Of a stretch of DNA of 64,000 nucleotides, positions 25,123 to 33,770 are shown in pieces. The DNA is from Sulfobacillus harzensis (GTDB lineage: Bacteria; Bacillota; Sulfobacillia; Sulfobacillales; Sulfobacillaceae): positions 1-64,000 of the forward strand of contig NZ_JABBVZ010000001.1 of the NCBI RefSeq assembly GCF_012933365.1, read 5' to 3'. Numbering within the stretch: position 1 is the stretch's first letter; each line of letters opens with the position of its first letter. Below the pieces are notes generated by a model. That model worked only from the letters and a program-made list of their open reading frames with translations. It searched no databases and was not told the origin of the DNA. Position numbers and translations under genes: made by a program.

Positions 25123-25566
25123 TCATTCCGCGTGCGAGGATCGACCGTCCCACGCCCAGGCATGCGCGAGCCACGTGGTGAGCCACGCGTGCCATTGCGC
25201 GTTGTCGGGCACCGTGAGTACCAACGGCGGCAGATCAGCAGTATGCATCAAGACGCCATTGGGATGCCCATGGAGGGCCAGAATCCCCTCCCAGCGGCAC
25301 CAGACGGTCCCCTGCGGCCCGAGCCACTGCCATTGGTCGCCCAGGCACCGCAACTGCCCTGAGCCTTGGTCGGTGAGCCGCCCGGACGGACTGTACCACA
25401 GCGTGGCGATCGCCTCGTACCAGCACCCATCCGGTTGCGCAGGCAACGGGATCGGCAGCGGCGGCGGGGCGTGGTCGCTAAAACGGCCCTGCGACCGCCA
25501 GAGGCGCGGACGCTGGGTGGCGCGCCAGATAAGAAACGCCAGTCCGAACACGATCAGCCAAATCAC
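25123..25566 (-). CDS. Membrane-anchored protein (reverse cassette)
   Basis: 147 residues. One N-terminal membrane segment (MIWLIVFGLAFLIWRATQ) precedes a Trp-rich beta domain (WYEAIATLWYSPSGR; WLTTWLAHAWAW). The ATG overlaps the upstream gene stop by four bases, so it is translationally coupled. The fold is compatible with a PH-like or small beta-barrel domain, but no family was recognised. Middle gene of the reverse-strand cassette. Confidence 0.6.
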   Translation of the reverse strand: MIWLIVFGLAFLIWRATQRPRLWRSQGRFSDHAPPPLPIPLPAQPDGCWYEAIATLWYSPSGRLTDQGSGQLRCLGDQWQWLGPQGTVWCRWEGILALHGHPNGVLMHTADLPPLVLTVPDNAQWHAWLTTWLAHAWAWDGRSSHAE

Positions 25567-25820
25567 GGCGCGGGGGCCGTAAACGGGTCATCCATTTGGC
25601 AATAGGGACACCGGCGGGCGTTCTCCGCGATGCGCATGCGGCGGTACTCACACAGTCGTGAGCGGCCGAGCGGCAATGCCAGCATGACCAGTGTGGAAAC
25701 GAGACCGAAGAAGAGGGCTCCCATGACGGCACCGAACATGGCATGCCGCTGCCGAATGGCGATCTGTGTATTGAGCACCACACTCAAGATGAGACTGCTG
25801 AACCAGAGTAGGGCCCACAC
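25563..25820 (-). CDS. Membrane protein with cysteine pairs (reverse cassette)
   Basis: 85 residues, first gene of the reverse cassette. GTG 25820 lies seven bases after AAGGAGG. Two hydrophobic segments (LWFSSLILSVVL and AVMGALFFGLVSTLVMLAL) are followed by a charged tail with CEYRRMRIAENARRCPYC, a partial zinc-ribbon arrangement similar to the third gene of the cassette. Probably inserted in the membrane with a cytoplasmic metal-binding tail. No clear promoter was found; TGGTAGCAT upstream is only a weak extended -10 candidate. Confidence 0.6.
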   Translation of the reverse strand: MWALLWFSSLILSVVLNTQIAIRQRHAMFGAVMGALFFGLVSTLVMLALPLGRSRLCEYRRMRIAENARRCPYCQMDDPFTAPAP

Positions 25821-25913
25821 GGCGTGGCCTCCTTAATTTTCTGACTTTCTGACGATATGCTACCACACCAGCGGACCGTTCGCGAAGCCGCTGAGGCCAA
25901 TTCGAGGTGAGTC

Positions 25914-27425
25914 ATGGCCATCGTCAAACAGTACCGGGTGCAGGTCGATGTCCAGGCCTGGACTCCCCAAGGCAAATACTACCATCAGGACTTGATGGGC
26001 GACCTGAAAACCATCCAAACCTCGAAAACGACGAGTCAGCCTTATGGGACGTTCACGCTGACCTTCACCCTGCGCGAAGACCAAGGCGGCTCGTGGGCCG
26101 ACAAACTGGTCTATCGCACCTACGTGGAAATCCGCGCGGGGATCGGTTCGGGCAAGCCCCCCATTCTCATGCGCGGCTTCGTGGATGCGCCGGGCCAGCA
26201 AATGCAAATGCCGGGATATCCCGCCGGGCCCCAGCGGGAGGTCACGGTGAGCGGGCGCGATATGGGCGCGATTCTGGCGGACTGGCAAATTTTGTATTTG
26301 TGGGGCATCGATCCCATGGCGACCTTCTTCGCCGCCAACATCCCCGGAGGGAGCGATGCCCTCATCGCGCAACTGGGACTCAACGTGGCGCAGACGAATC
26401 CCAATAAGTTGCTCAGTGCGTTCATTGAGAAGTTGGTCAATGGCCCCACGACCAGCGCCAGCAATCCGGCCCAGGGGGCGGTGACGGGCCTCCGGCAGGT
26501 GATTCCGGCGGTGCCGTACTTCATTCCGAAACTGACGATTCCGGACGCGTATCAGATTAATTTCCTCTCCCTGCAACCCTGGCAGGGGGCCTACAGCAAT
26601 TTTCTCGACTATTTTGCGTCGCCGCCGTGGGGCGAAGACTTCGTGCTGGATGAAGAAGACGGCCCGTGGATCGTGGTGCGGCAAACACCCTATAAGAACT
26701 ACGAGACGGGCCAATACCCGCTCCGGTACAACGGGACCCCTGAGGAACTGGGCTTCTTCCCAGACATCATCGTGGATGCCGGGGATGTCACCGCGCATGA
26801 CATCACGATTAACGGGGCCAACCAGTTGTACACGTACTACTCGACGACGCCGGACCTCTCGAGCGTGACGGCGCAGAGTTACGCGCAATTTTTCTATGTG
26901 TACCAAGGAAGCAGCACGCAAGCGCAAATCATCACGCCCAGCCAAGCGCAAGCGGACCAAGGCAACGCGAACGATCACGTGTTTGCCGCGACGGGGGGCA
27001 GCAGTGCCACGGGGGCACCCCTCCAAACCAATCCCGCGCAGGCGAGCCAACCCGGGAGCAATCCGTATTTCGATCCCCGGGCGAAATACATCGGGATTCG
27101 GCCGTTGCAGTTGACGACGCCGTGGGTGTCCACGTTGCAAGCGACGTTTGGCCCGGATGCCCAGAAACAGGTGGCGGATTTGAACACCTGGCTGGTCAAT
27201 GTGTTCGCGGCGAATGACCGCTTTAGCTCGGGCACCATCACCTGCCACGGGTTTCCGGCGGCGAAAGTGGGACGGTATGTGGTGGTGTCTCCCGGCACCA
27301 TTACCAGCGATCCGAACCCCTGGGAAGCGTATATACAAAGCGTCTCGCACGAAATCGACCTCTATTCCAACAACGCCACCTGGACGATGGATCTAGGTGT
27401 TATCCGAGGGAGGGTGCGATCATGA
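25914..27425 (+). CDS. Baseplate hub protein (XkdQ-like)
   Basis: 503 residues. The N-terminal part has the gpD/gp27-like hub features (VTVSGRDMGAILADWQI; GFVDAPGQQM) and is followed by a beta domain and the C-terminal FSSGTITCHGFPAAKVGRYV, which corresponds to the second barrel of hub proteins. Hubs connect tube, spike and baseplate. It overlaps the spike gene by four bases. Resumption of plus-strand tail genes directly after the reverse cassette supports the operon reading. Confidence 0.78.
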   Translation: MAIVKQYRVQVDVQAWTPQGKYYHQDLMGDLKTIQTSKTTSQPYGTFTLTFTLREDQGGSWADKLVYRTYVEIRAGIGSGKPPILMRGFVDAPGQQMQMPGYPAGPQREVTVSGRDMGAILADWQILYLWGIDPMATFFAANIPGGSDALIAQLGLNVAQTNPNKLLSAFIEKLVNGPTTSASNPAQGAVTGLRQVIPAVPYFIPKLTIPDAYQINFLSLQPWQGAYSNFLDYFASPPWGEDFVLDEEDGPWIVVRQTPYKNYETGQYPLRYNGTPEELGFFPDIIVDAGDVTAHDITINGANQLYTYYSTTPDLSSVTAQSYAQFFYVYQGSSTQAQIITPSQAQADQGNANDHVFAATGGSSATGAPLQTNPAQASQPGSNPYFDPRAKYIGIRPLQLTTPWVSTLQATFGPDAQKQVADLNTWLVNVFAANDRFSSGTITCHGFPAAKVGRYVVVSPGTITSDPNPWEAYIQSVSHEIDLYSNNATWTMDLGVIRGRVRS

Positions 27426-28165
27426 TCGATCACGCCTTAGCGAAGGCACAAATGCCCAACCCCTATCGGAAACAGCCGGGAGCAGTCTTGCTGTGGGGCA
27501 AAGTGTCGGCGCGGCATCCGGCCGAAGGCACGGTGGACGTGGTGCTGGACCATGGCAGCATCTTGCCGCATGTACCCGTCGTGCCGCAGTTAGTGGGCAC
27601 GCTAACCGGATCGAGCTATCTGCCGAAAACCGATCCGGTGCAACCCCAACAAACGCCCCAAGGCCCGTATGGTTTGCCGACGCCGAATCCCGATCCCACG
27701 GCCAATGACCTCTATGCCGTGGTGGCATGGCTCGAAGGCTCAGGACGGCAACCCCTCGTGGTGGGCTTCCTGCCGCCCACGACCCCGCCACCGGCATGGC
27801 TCCCGCAACAGCCCGGCTGGGCCGTGCGCCGCCATGAGTCAGGCCAATGGGAAGCGATTGACCCGGACGGCAACCTCACGCTGGGCTGGCCGGACGGCTC
27901 GACGCTCACCGTCACCACCGGTAGTGGCCCGGCGGTGCCTCCGACGGACATCAACCCCGCCTGGCCCCCGGCCAACGGCTCGGACGTGCAAGTCCACCTG
28001 CAGCTCGCCGGGGGCGCCACGATTGACGTGGTGGGCAATACGATCACACTGAACGGCGGGACAGCGGGGATAGCCCGGGTGGGCGACAGCGTACAGGTGG
28101 ATGTCAATGGCACGACCTACACGGGCAGTATTATCAGCGGCTCGGACACCGTGAAATCCGGCTAA
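27422..28165 (+). CDS. Baseplate spike protein, gpV-like
   Basis: 247 residues. N-terminal OB-fold-like region (AVLLWGKVSARHPAEGTVDV; DLYAVVAWLEGSGRQPLVVG) is followed by a repeat-rich C-terminal region with VQVHLQLAGGATIDVVGNTI, a likely beta-helix spike. gpV-type spikes form the tip that pierces the envelope. The last strand is TTYTGSIISGSDTVKSG. Position after the hub is canonical. Confidence 0.75.
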   Translation: MIDHALAKAQMPNPYRKQPGAVLLWGKVSARHPAEGTVDVVLDHGSILPHVPVVPQLVGTLTGSSYLPKTDPVQPQQTPQGPYGLPTPNPDPTANDLYAVVAWLEGSGRQPLVVGFLPPTTPPPAWLPQQPGWAVRRHESGQWEAIDPDGNLTLGWPDGSTLTVTTGSGPAVPPTDINPAWPPANGSDVQVHLQLAGGATIDVVGNTITLNGGTAGIARVGDSVQVDVNGTTYTGSIISGSDTVKSG

Positions 28166-28181
28166 CGAGGAGGGATCGCCC

Positions 28182-29009
28182 ATGGCCTATGTGCCGCCCC
28201 ATGCGCAAGCGGGCAAACTCTGTTGGCTGAACGTGTGGCCCGGACCGCCGACGGAAGATGGCGCGACGGCTCCGGGGCATCACACCATCTACTTCCCGCT
28301 GAATCCCGATTATCAGCAGACCCGGGCCATTCGCACGACGGCCACACAGACCATCCGAGACACCTATATCGACGACTTTGGCCTCGGGGTCGGGCAGTTG
28401 ACGCTCACCGGGCATACCGGCTGGGCGCGGGGCGCGGGGAGTTACAACGGCGTGCCCATTGACGGCTGGGACGCCTATCGCGTCCTCTGGTACGACATCA
28501 TCGAGTATTACTTTGCGCTCCAGAGTGAACACGCGAGCCAACCGCCGAATGTGACGATGTTTTTCTCCAACGACGTGGACGAGATTTTCTTGCAAGTGGT
28601 GCCGACGGCCCAACCGAACCCGCTGACCCTGCTCCGCTCGAAGTCGAAGCCGTATCTCTATCAATTTGCGACGTCCTTTTGGGTGATGAAGGACCTCAAT
28701 CACCCCGGCGCGGTGTCGCCGATTGCGGACCCGATTGACCCGCTGATTAACGTCAGTCCCGGCATGGCGCTCTCGCAATCAACCGTGCCCGTGGTCAACG
28801 TGAGTCCCAGCCCGGTGAGCAAATCCCTCCCCGGGCGCTCACTGAAATATGTGGTAAAAGCGGGGGACACGCTGTCGGGCATCGCCGTGCAGTTTGGCGC
28901 CCGCGACTTGATCGCGGCCGAGGACGCGATTGCCCAAGCGAGCCATGTGGCGAACAAAAATCTCATTTTCGTCGGCCAAGTGCTGACCATTCCGCAGCCG
29001 TTACCGTAG
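28182..29009 (+). CDS. LysM baseplate protein (XkdP-like)
   Basis: 275 residues. The last 50 residues form a LysM domain (YVVKAGDTLSGIAVQFG ... LIFVGQVLTIP), which binds peptidoglycan. The N-terminal 200 residues are beta-rich, as in XkdP-like proteins located between hub and gp25 genes. It likely anchors baseplate parts or contacts cell wall during infection. Good ribosome-binding site GAGGAGG. Confidence 0.8.
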   Translation: MAYVPPHAQAGKLCWLNVWPGPPTEDGATAPGHHTIYFPLNPDYQQTRAIRTTATQTIRDTYIDDFGLGVGQLTLTGHTGWARGAGSYNGVPIDGWDAYRVLWYDIIEYYFALQSEHASQPPNVTMFFSNDVDEIFLQVVPTAQPNPLTLLRSKSKPYLYQFATSFWVMKDLNHPGAVSPIADPIDPLINVSPGMALSQSTVPVVNVSPSPVSKSLPGRSLKYVVKAGDTLSGIAVQFGARDLIAAEDAIAQASHVANKNLIFVGQVLTIPQPLP

Positions 29010-29020
29010 GAGGGGATGCC

Positions 29021-30412
29021 ATGCTCGCGCATCCGACACCCGCACAAGCCTTTCCGACCCGCGCCCAGCGCCAAGCGGTGTACTTTGCTGCGCATCCCGT
29101 GTGGCAGCAGTGGCGCACGACGGGCGGCGTCTTGTGGAACGCGGTGAGCACCTTAGACAGTCCCGGCCTCGTGTTGGCGCGGCAGATTCACAAAGCGGCC
29201 GCCTGGGTATTGGACACCGCCTTCAGCCAAGCGCCCGCAGACGTCGGCCTGTGGCTGGTGCTGGGGCCGGTGGTCCGCGCCTCGTGGCACCAATGGCGCA
29301 TCGTAGCCACGCAACCCGTGACCGCGACCCCGACGCAGACGCTCCAACTGAGTCCCGCCGCGCAAGGGGCGTTGCAGGCGTTGCGCCAGTGGGACCCGGT
29401 GTTGAATCAACGCGCCCCGGCCTCGCCCGAAGCCGCGTTGCTGGCGGTCTGCCAAGGCCTGGCGGTGGTGCCCACGCAGAATCCGACGGCCACGACCGCG
29501 CCGAGTGTGCGGTTGCACACGCTGACGGATCAGGACACGCTCTTGACGCTGGCGAGTCAGTATCTCGGCAATCCCGAACTCTGGCCGACGATTCGGGCGT
29601 TGAACCATCTGCGCTCGCCCTATATTTCCCCGCGCTTGTGGGACCAATATGGTCCCCCGGTCGCGGCGTTTGAATTGACCACGGCGACGAGCGCACAGCC
29701 GTTTGTCGCGGCACCGGTCGTGAATGCGGGGGCGACGACGGTGACCCTCCCGGGCGTGCCCGGCCCGTTGGCCCAATCGGGGACCGTGGTGGTGCTGGAA
29801 CAGTGGACGAGCACGGGACGCCAGCAAGAAGCCCATCCGATCCAGAGCTACAACCCCGACACCTTTGTCGCGACGTTAACGGAGGCGGTCACGGCCAGTT
29901 ACGGCGTGGGGGCGCTGATGAGCCTGAACCTCAACCCGGCGCAGTTGACGACGCAGGTGCTCGCGCCCGGCCAAAGCATCCAGATTCCGCTGTCGGGGCA
30001 ACCCACGTCGGCGCAGTTGACGGACCCGCAAGACCCGATGGGGACCGACATCTACGTGGATGAGCAGGGCTTCTTGGCGCGGACCGACACCGGGGATCTG
30101 ATGACGGCGACGGGCATCCAGAATCTCGCCGGGGCGTTGCGCCGCCGCCTGGACAGTGCGCTGGGCACGGTGCCCTTGCATCCGACGACCTATGGGAGCG
30201 GCCTGCCGAGTGTGGTGGGGCAACCGATGCTGGGCACGCACATCATCACCGGCTATGTGCGCACGGCGCTCTTGCAAGACCCCCGCGTGACGAGTGTGCC
30301 CACCGTGACGGTCCAACAACACGGCACTGCGTGGATCATCGTGGCGCAGTGCCAAGTCCGGAGTATGCCGTCGCCCATTCCGGTGACGACCACCTTTATC
30401 CAAGCGGCCTAG
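29021..30412 (+). CDS. Baseplate wedge gp25/DUF2634-like fused to LysM-like region
   Basis: 463 residues, much longer than a plain gp25 (about 130). Residues 165-210 have a LysM-like unit (LTDQDTLLTLASQYLGN then PELWPTIRALNHLRSP). The C-terminal 130 residues resemble the gp25/XkdS wedge (DIYVDEQGFLARTDTGDLMT; LHPTTYGSGLPSVVG; VRTALLQDPRVTSV). The wedge unit is a conserved baseplate component of contractile injection machines. The fusion with a wall-binding unit explains the length. It precedes the nuclease-like gene by 11 bases. Confidence 0.7.
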   Translation: MLAHPTPAQAFPTRAQRQAVYFAAHPVWQQWRTTGGVLWNAVSTLDSPGLVLARQIHKAAAWVLDTAFSQAPADVGLWLVLGPVVRASWHQWRIVATQPVTATPTQTLQLSPAAQGALQALRQWDPVLNQRAPASPEAALLAVCQGLAVVPTQNPTATTAPSVRLHTLTDQDTLLTLASQYLGNPELWPTIRALNHLRSPYISPRLWDQYGPPVAAFELTTATSAQPFVAAPVVNAGATTVTLPGVPGPLAQSGTVVVLEQWTSTGRQQEAHPIQSYNPDTFVATLTEAVTASYGVGALMSLNLNPAQLTTQVLAPGQSIQIPLSGQPTSAQLTDPQDPMGTDIYVDEQGFLARTDTGDLMTATGIQNLAGALRRRLDSALGTVPLHPTTYGSGLPSVVGQPMLGTHIITGYVRTALLQDPRVTSVPTVTVQQHGTAWIIVAQCQVRSMPSPIPVTTTFIQAA

Positions 30413-30423
30413 GAGAGCCCACG

Positions 30424-31104
30424 ATGCCCATAGGACTCTACTTTACAGTGAACAAAAGCTGGGTCAAGGAGTACACGCGACATACCAAAACTGGGCGTCT
30501 CGTGGTGGTTCGCCGATATTGGCGTGATGACCGACCTTCCCTGGGTCATGGCACGTGGGAGTCAATCGGATTGCCGTCATGGCGTCGGATCTTGGAGGTA
30601 TGGCATCCCCTCAATGTGCCATTGTGGGAAGAGGACTATTCGTATGATTCCTTGGTGCGGTTCTGGCAGGCACACCGCGCGTTGAAGTGGCATGTCAACA
30701 ACGTTGGGGTCGCGTTTCAAGATGTGCTGGGCGACGATGTGACCCTTGACGATGAGTTTATGAAGCATCTTCTGGATCGGCGTCGGTGGGATCCCAAGGA
30801 CAACCGTTGGCGATACCTCGCATGGTTGCCCTTTGCCCTGAAACGGCCGGTAGAAATTTGGCGTCAGCCCGTCTCCCACGAGCAAAAGAGGGGTCGGCTT
30901 TACATTGGCTATTTTCAGGACAAACGGCACGGAGATCACCCGCGGACCTTTCTGGTAACAGCCCGTGTTCGTAATGGGGTATTGGTGGCGTGGAACGCAC
31001 AAGAACGGAAGTTGCGGGAAATCGACAAACGTCGGCAGGGGGATTTGCTCTACAATGAATACTTTCGCCACACGTTTGAGGGAGGCAGGAACCCGCGGCC
31101 CTAG
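30424..31104 (+). CDS. PBECR-like nuclease domain protein (moron candidate)
   Basis: 226 residues; ATG 30424 follows GGAGAG. The C-terminal half (about 135-215) matches the pattern of PBECR domains (phage Barnase-EndoU-ColicinE5/D-RelE-like nucleases): KRPVEIWRQPVSH, RGRLYIGYFQD, RTFLVTARVRNG and RRQGDLLYNEY. PBECR domains are predicted RNases used as phage or polymorphic toxins. The N-terminal half is Trp-rich and unknown. Base composition is visibly lower in GC than the flanking baseplate genes, and a strong terminator follows, so it looks like inserted cargo inside the baseplate operon. RNase activity is inferred. Confidence 0.65.
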   Translation: MPIGLYFTVNKSWVKEYTRHTKTGRLVVVRRYWRDDRPSLGHGTWESIGLPSWRRILEVWHPLNVPLWEEDYSYDSLVRFWQAHRALKWHVNNVGVAFQDVLGDDVTLDDEFMKHLLDRRRWDPKDNRWRYLAWLPFALKRPVEIWRQPVSHEQKRGRLYIGYFQDKRHGDHPRTFLVTARVRNGVLVAWNAQERKLREIDKRRQGDLLYNEYFRHTFEGGRNPRP

Positions 31105-31260
31105 TCATCCGGCCTGCCATACCTACGACAGCGTTGCAGACTAGGTGCCCTATCGTAAGCGCATCCCGCGATTCATCGCCATCGTGCGACTGACGGGAGG
31201 TTAGGCGTTTCGTGGCACGATCACACGCCGAGCCCCTTGCACTACCAGTATACCACCTTG

Positions 31261-31285
31261 AACGCTCTCAACCGAGGGCGTTTTT
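31261..31285 (+). terminator. Rho-independent terminator after nuclease gene
   Basis: AACGCTCTC / GAGGGCGTT arms (one G-T wobble) around AACC, followed by five T residues. It ends just before the ribosome-binding site of the baseplate J gene. The 156 bases between the nuclease stop and this hairpin contain no gene I can support. A terminator in the middle of a tail operon implies either read-through control or a separate promoter for downstream genes. Confidence 0.8.
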
Positions 31286-31302
31286 CATGAGGAGGGACGC
31301 GC

Positions 31303-32823
31303 ATGGCCGCATTTACCCCGTGGACCGCGCATGGCGTCACGGCGCAGATTATCCAGACCACCCAAGCTGAGAACGTGGGCCTCACCGACTTTACCATCGG
31401 GAGCGTACTCCGCTCCGGCATTGCGGAACCGATAGCCATTAGTGCGCAGGATTTGGCCGAACAGATTGTGGCGGCGTCCGACCAGAACATGCAAGTCACG
31501 CTCCAAAAGGCCCTGAATCTCACGCCGCAATCCGCCGTGGCCGCCTATGGCGAAGTGACCTTTGCCGTCCCGGTGGCGCCGACTAGTAGCGTGACGCTCC
31601 CGAGCGGCTTCACCGTGGCGATTCCCAACAGCACGATTCAGTACACGCTCGGGGCGACGACCATTTGGAGCGCGGGCACCACGAGCCTGAATGCCGTCGT
31701 GACGTGCAACCAAAGCGGATCGGTGGGGAATGCCCCTGCGAATACCATCACCCAAATCGTGTCGGCCATCCCGAGCGGCTTGTCGGGCCTCACGGTGACG
31801 AACCCCCTGGCGTTCACCACGGGGTCTAACGCGCAGACGCCCTTGGAGGCGACGGCAGAAGTCCCGGCGGCGCTCGCGGCGCTGAAAGCGGCGACGACCG
31901 ATGCTATTGCGGCCAAAGCCCTGGGGGCCACGGTGCAAAACAGCTCCGGGTATGTGGTGGAGGCCGTGGGCGCGGCGGTGAGTACCAGTGGCGGCTATGT
32001 GACGTCCCCCAGTGCCGCACCGGTGCTGACGGCGGTGAGTCCCACGACGGCCACGAATCTGGCCGCAGGCACCTACACCGTGGGGTATACGTGGACGACG
32101 GCGGCCGGCGAAACGCCGCTCAGTCCCACGGCCACCGTGACGTTGACCGCAGGGCAGGCCATTCAAGTGGGGGCCTTGACGTTGCCCAATGTCGGCCAGA
32201 CACCGCCCAGTCCCAATGCGACGGGCATCAACTACTACCTCTCGACGGCGGCCGGCTCCAGTAGTGTGGCCTACGATGCCAACGGTACGGGCGCGGAAAC
32301 CACCCTCACGGCATTACCCGCGAGTGGCGCGGCGAGTCCGCCGACCGTGAACACCGCCTTCAGCGTGACGCCGGGTTATGCGACCTGCTGGATCGCGAAC
32401 GACCTGCAAACGGCGCCGTCCGCGACCCTCATCAGCCACGCGCAGCAGTCTGTGGACGGCTACACGGACACGAACGGCAACGCGGTGCCAGGAGCCAAAG
32501 CGGCGGGGATTGTGACGACGGTGGTGGCCGCGCAGTTGCAGACGCAGAACTTTGCCGTCAGTATCCTCACGCAACCCGGCTATACATTGGCGATGGTCCA
32601 GGATTCGGTCACGCAGGCGATCACGGACTATATGGATGGGCTCGATATCTACAACGGCCAGAATGCCAACGCCGCGAGCATCAACGCGAATGCCATCATC
32701 CTGGCGATTACCAGCATTCCCGGCGTGGGCGATTGTCAGTTGACCACCCCGAGCGGGAACGTCGCGGGGATTCTCGGCACGCAGTTCATCGTGGGCACCA
32801 TCACCGTGTCGCAGATGAGTTAG
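31303..32823 (+). CDS. Baseplate J-like protein with Ig/FN3-like insertion
   Basis: 506 residues. The N-terminal DFTIGSVLRSGIAEPIA and ASDQNMQVTLQKALNLTP segments and the final part (GLDIYNGQNANAASINANAI; ITSIPGVGDCQ) match the baseplate J family. Residues about 240-350 are an inserted beta-sandwich (AGTYTVGYTWTTAAGETPLS; TGINYYLSTAAGSSS) similar in style to insertions in the capsid and fibres. J proteins are wedge components linking to fibres. Strong ribosome-binding site GAGGAGGG after the terminator. Confidence 0.8.
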   Translation: MAAFTPWTAHGVTAQIIQTTQAENVGLTDFTIGSVLRSGIAEPIAISAQDLAEQIVAASDQNMQVTLQKALNLTPQSAVAAYGEVTFAVPVAPTSSVTLPSGFTVAIPNSTIQYTLGATTIWSAGTTSLNAVVTCNQSGSVGNAPANTITQIVSAIPSGLSGLTVTNPLAFTTGSNAQTPLEATAEVPAALAALKAATTDAIAAKALGATVQNSSGYVVEAVGAAVSTSGGYVTSPSAAPVLTAVSPTTATNLAAGTYTVGYTWTTAAGETPLSPTATVTLTAGQAIQVGALTLPNVGQTPPSPNATGINYYLSTAAGSSSVAYDANGTGAETTLTALPASGAASPPTVNTAFSVTPGYATCWIANDLQTAPSATLISHAQQSVDGYTDTNGNAVPGAKAAGIVTTVVAAQLQTQNFAVSILTQPGYTLAMVQDSVTQAITDYMDGLDIYNGQNANAASINANAIILAITSIPGVGDCQLTTPSGNVAGILGTQFIVGTITVSQMS

Positions 32824-32832
32824 GGGGGGCGT

Positions 32833-33735
32833 ATGGAACGGCAAGATGGCAAGACGTGGAGGAACTGGCTCCAGCACGACCTCGCAGGGTATTTGAACCG
32901 CGATCCCCAAGCGATTCCCGCCATCACGCTCACGCCGCCGAGCGGATCGCCGGGCTTGGTCATGGTGCGGGATCACACCTTGGTCGTGCCCGGCACGGGC
33001 CTCTTTGACCTCACGCAGTACGGCATGCAGGCCCTCTGCACGGCGCTGATTGCCCAAGGCTGGGGCGCGGAACTCAGCCCCGGCATTCCGGCGGACTTGG
33101 CGGCTACCGCGCTGGTAGACACGGGGTATAGCGCGTTGAGTCCCGTGCCGTTGCAAAACGTCGCGGAGTATCCGGCCCTGGCGATTCCGGGCTCGGTGCT
33201 CTGGCAGGTGGTCAGACCCCTCAGCGAGACCTGGGAGTCGATGAAAAGCGACCTCACGAGTCTTCTCCTCGGCATCTTGGAAGGGCCGTGGCTGGACAAT
33301 TTGGGCACCTATTTGCAAGTCCCGCGGATCGGCGGCGAGCCGGACAGCCTCTATCAAACGCGCTTGTACGGCCTCGCCATTACGGGATCGCCCAACGGGG
33401 TCGCGATGGAAGCGTTTCTGGCCGCGTTGGGCTATAGCGTAGCCGTGACCGACACCACGCCGGGCCAATTCACGGCGACCGTCCAATGGCCGACGCAGCC
33501 GCCACAAGGCTTCGTGTATGACCAGTCCCAGATCCAAGGCATGATCGACACCCTCAAAGCCGTGGGCGTGATTGCCACAGTGGTCTTCGCCTCGCAGTTG
33601 AGCGACACCCTCATGATGAGCGACAGCGTGACGGTCACGGCCACCCCACTGACGGCGCAAGTGTGGGGCGGGACGCTCCCGGATGGCACGGGGGCGGTGC
33701 AGGGCTTTACGTGGAATGAGGCGGTGTGGCAATAA
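32833..33735 (+). CDS. Baseplate protein I-like (DUF2313 type)
   Basis: 300 residues. The N-terminal region is unusual. From about 110 onward the sequence follows YmfQ/DUF2313-like proteins (WESMKSDLTSLLLGILEGPW; WLDNLGTYLQVPRIGGE; YGLAITGSPNGVAMEAFLAA). It connects baseplate J to the tail fibres. The ending AVQGFTWNEAVWQ is family-like. Spacing from J is 9 bases. Confidence 0.65.
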   Translation: MERQDGKTWRNWLQHDLAGYLNRDPQAIPAITLTPPSGSPGLVMVRDHTLVVPGTGLFDLTQYGMQALCTALIAQGWGAELSPGIPADLAATALVDTGYSALSPVPLQNVAEYPALAIPGSVLWQVVRPLSETWESMKSDLTSLLLGILEGPWLDNLGTYLQVPRIGGEPDSLYQTRLYGLAITGSPNGVAMEAFLAALGYSVAVTDTTPGQFTATVQWPTQPPQGFVYDQSQIQGMIDTLKAVGVIATVVFASQLSDTLMMSDSVTVTATPLTAQVWGGTLPDGTGAVQGFTWNEAVWQ

Positions 33736-33770
33736 CGCGCCCCGCGGCGCAACGAAAGGACGGCTAATCG

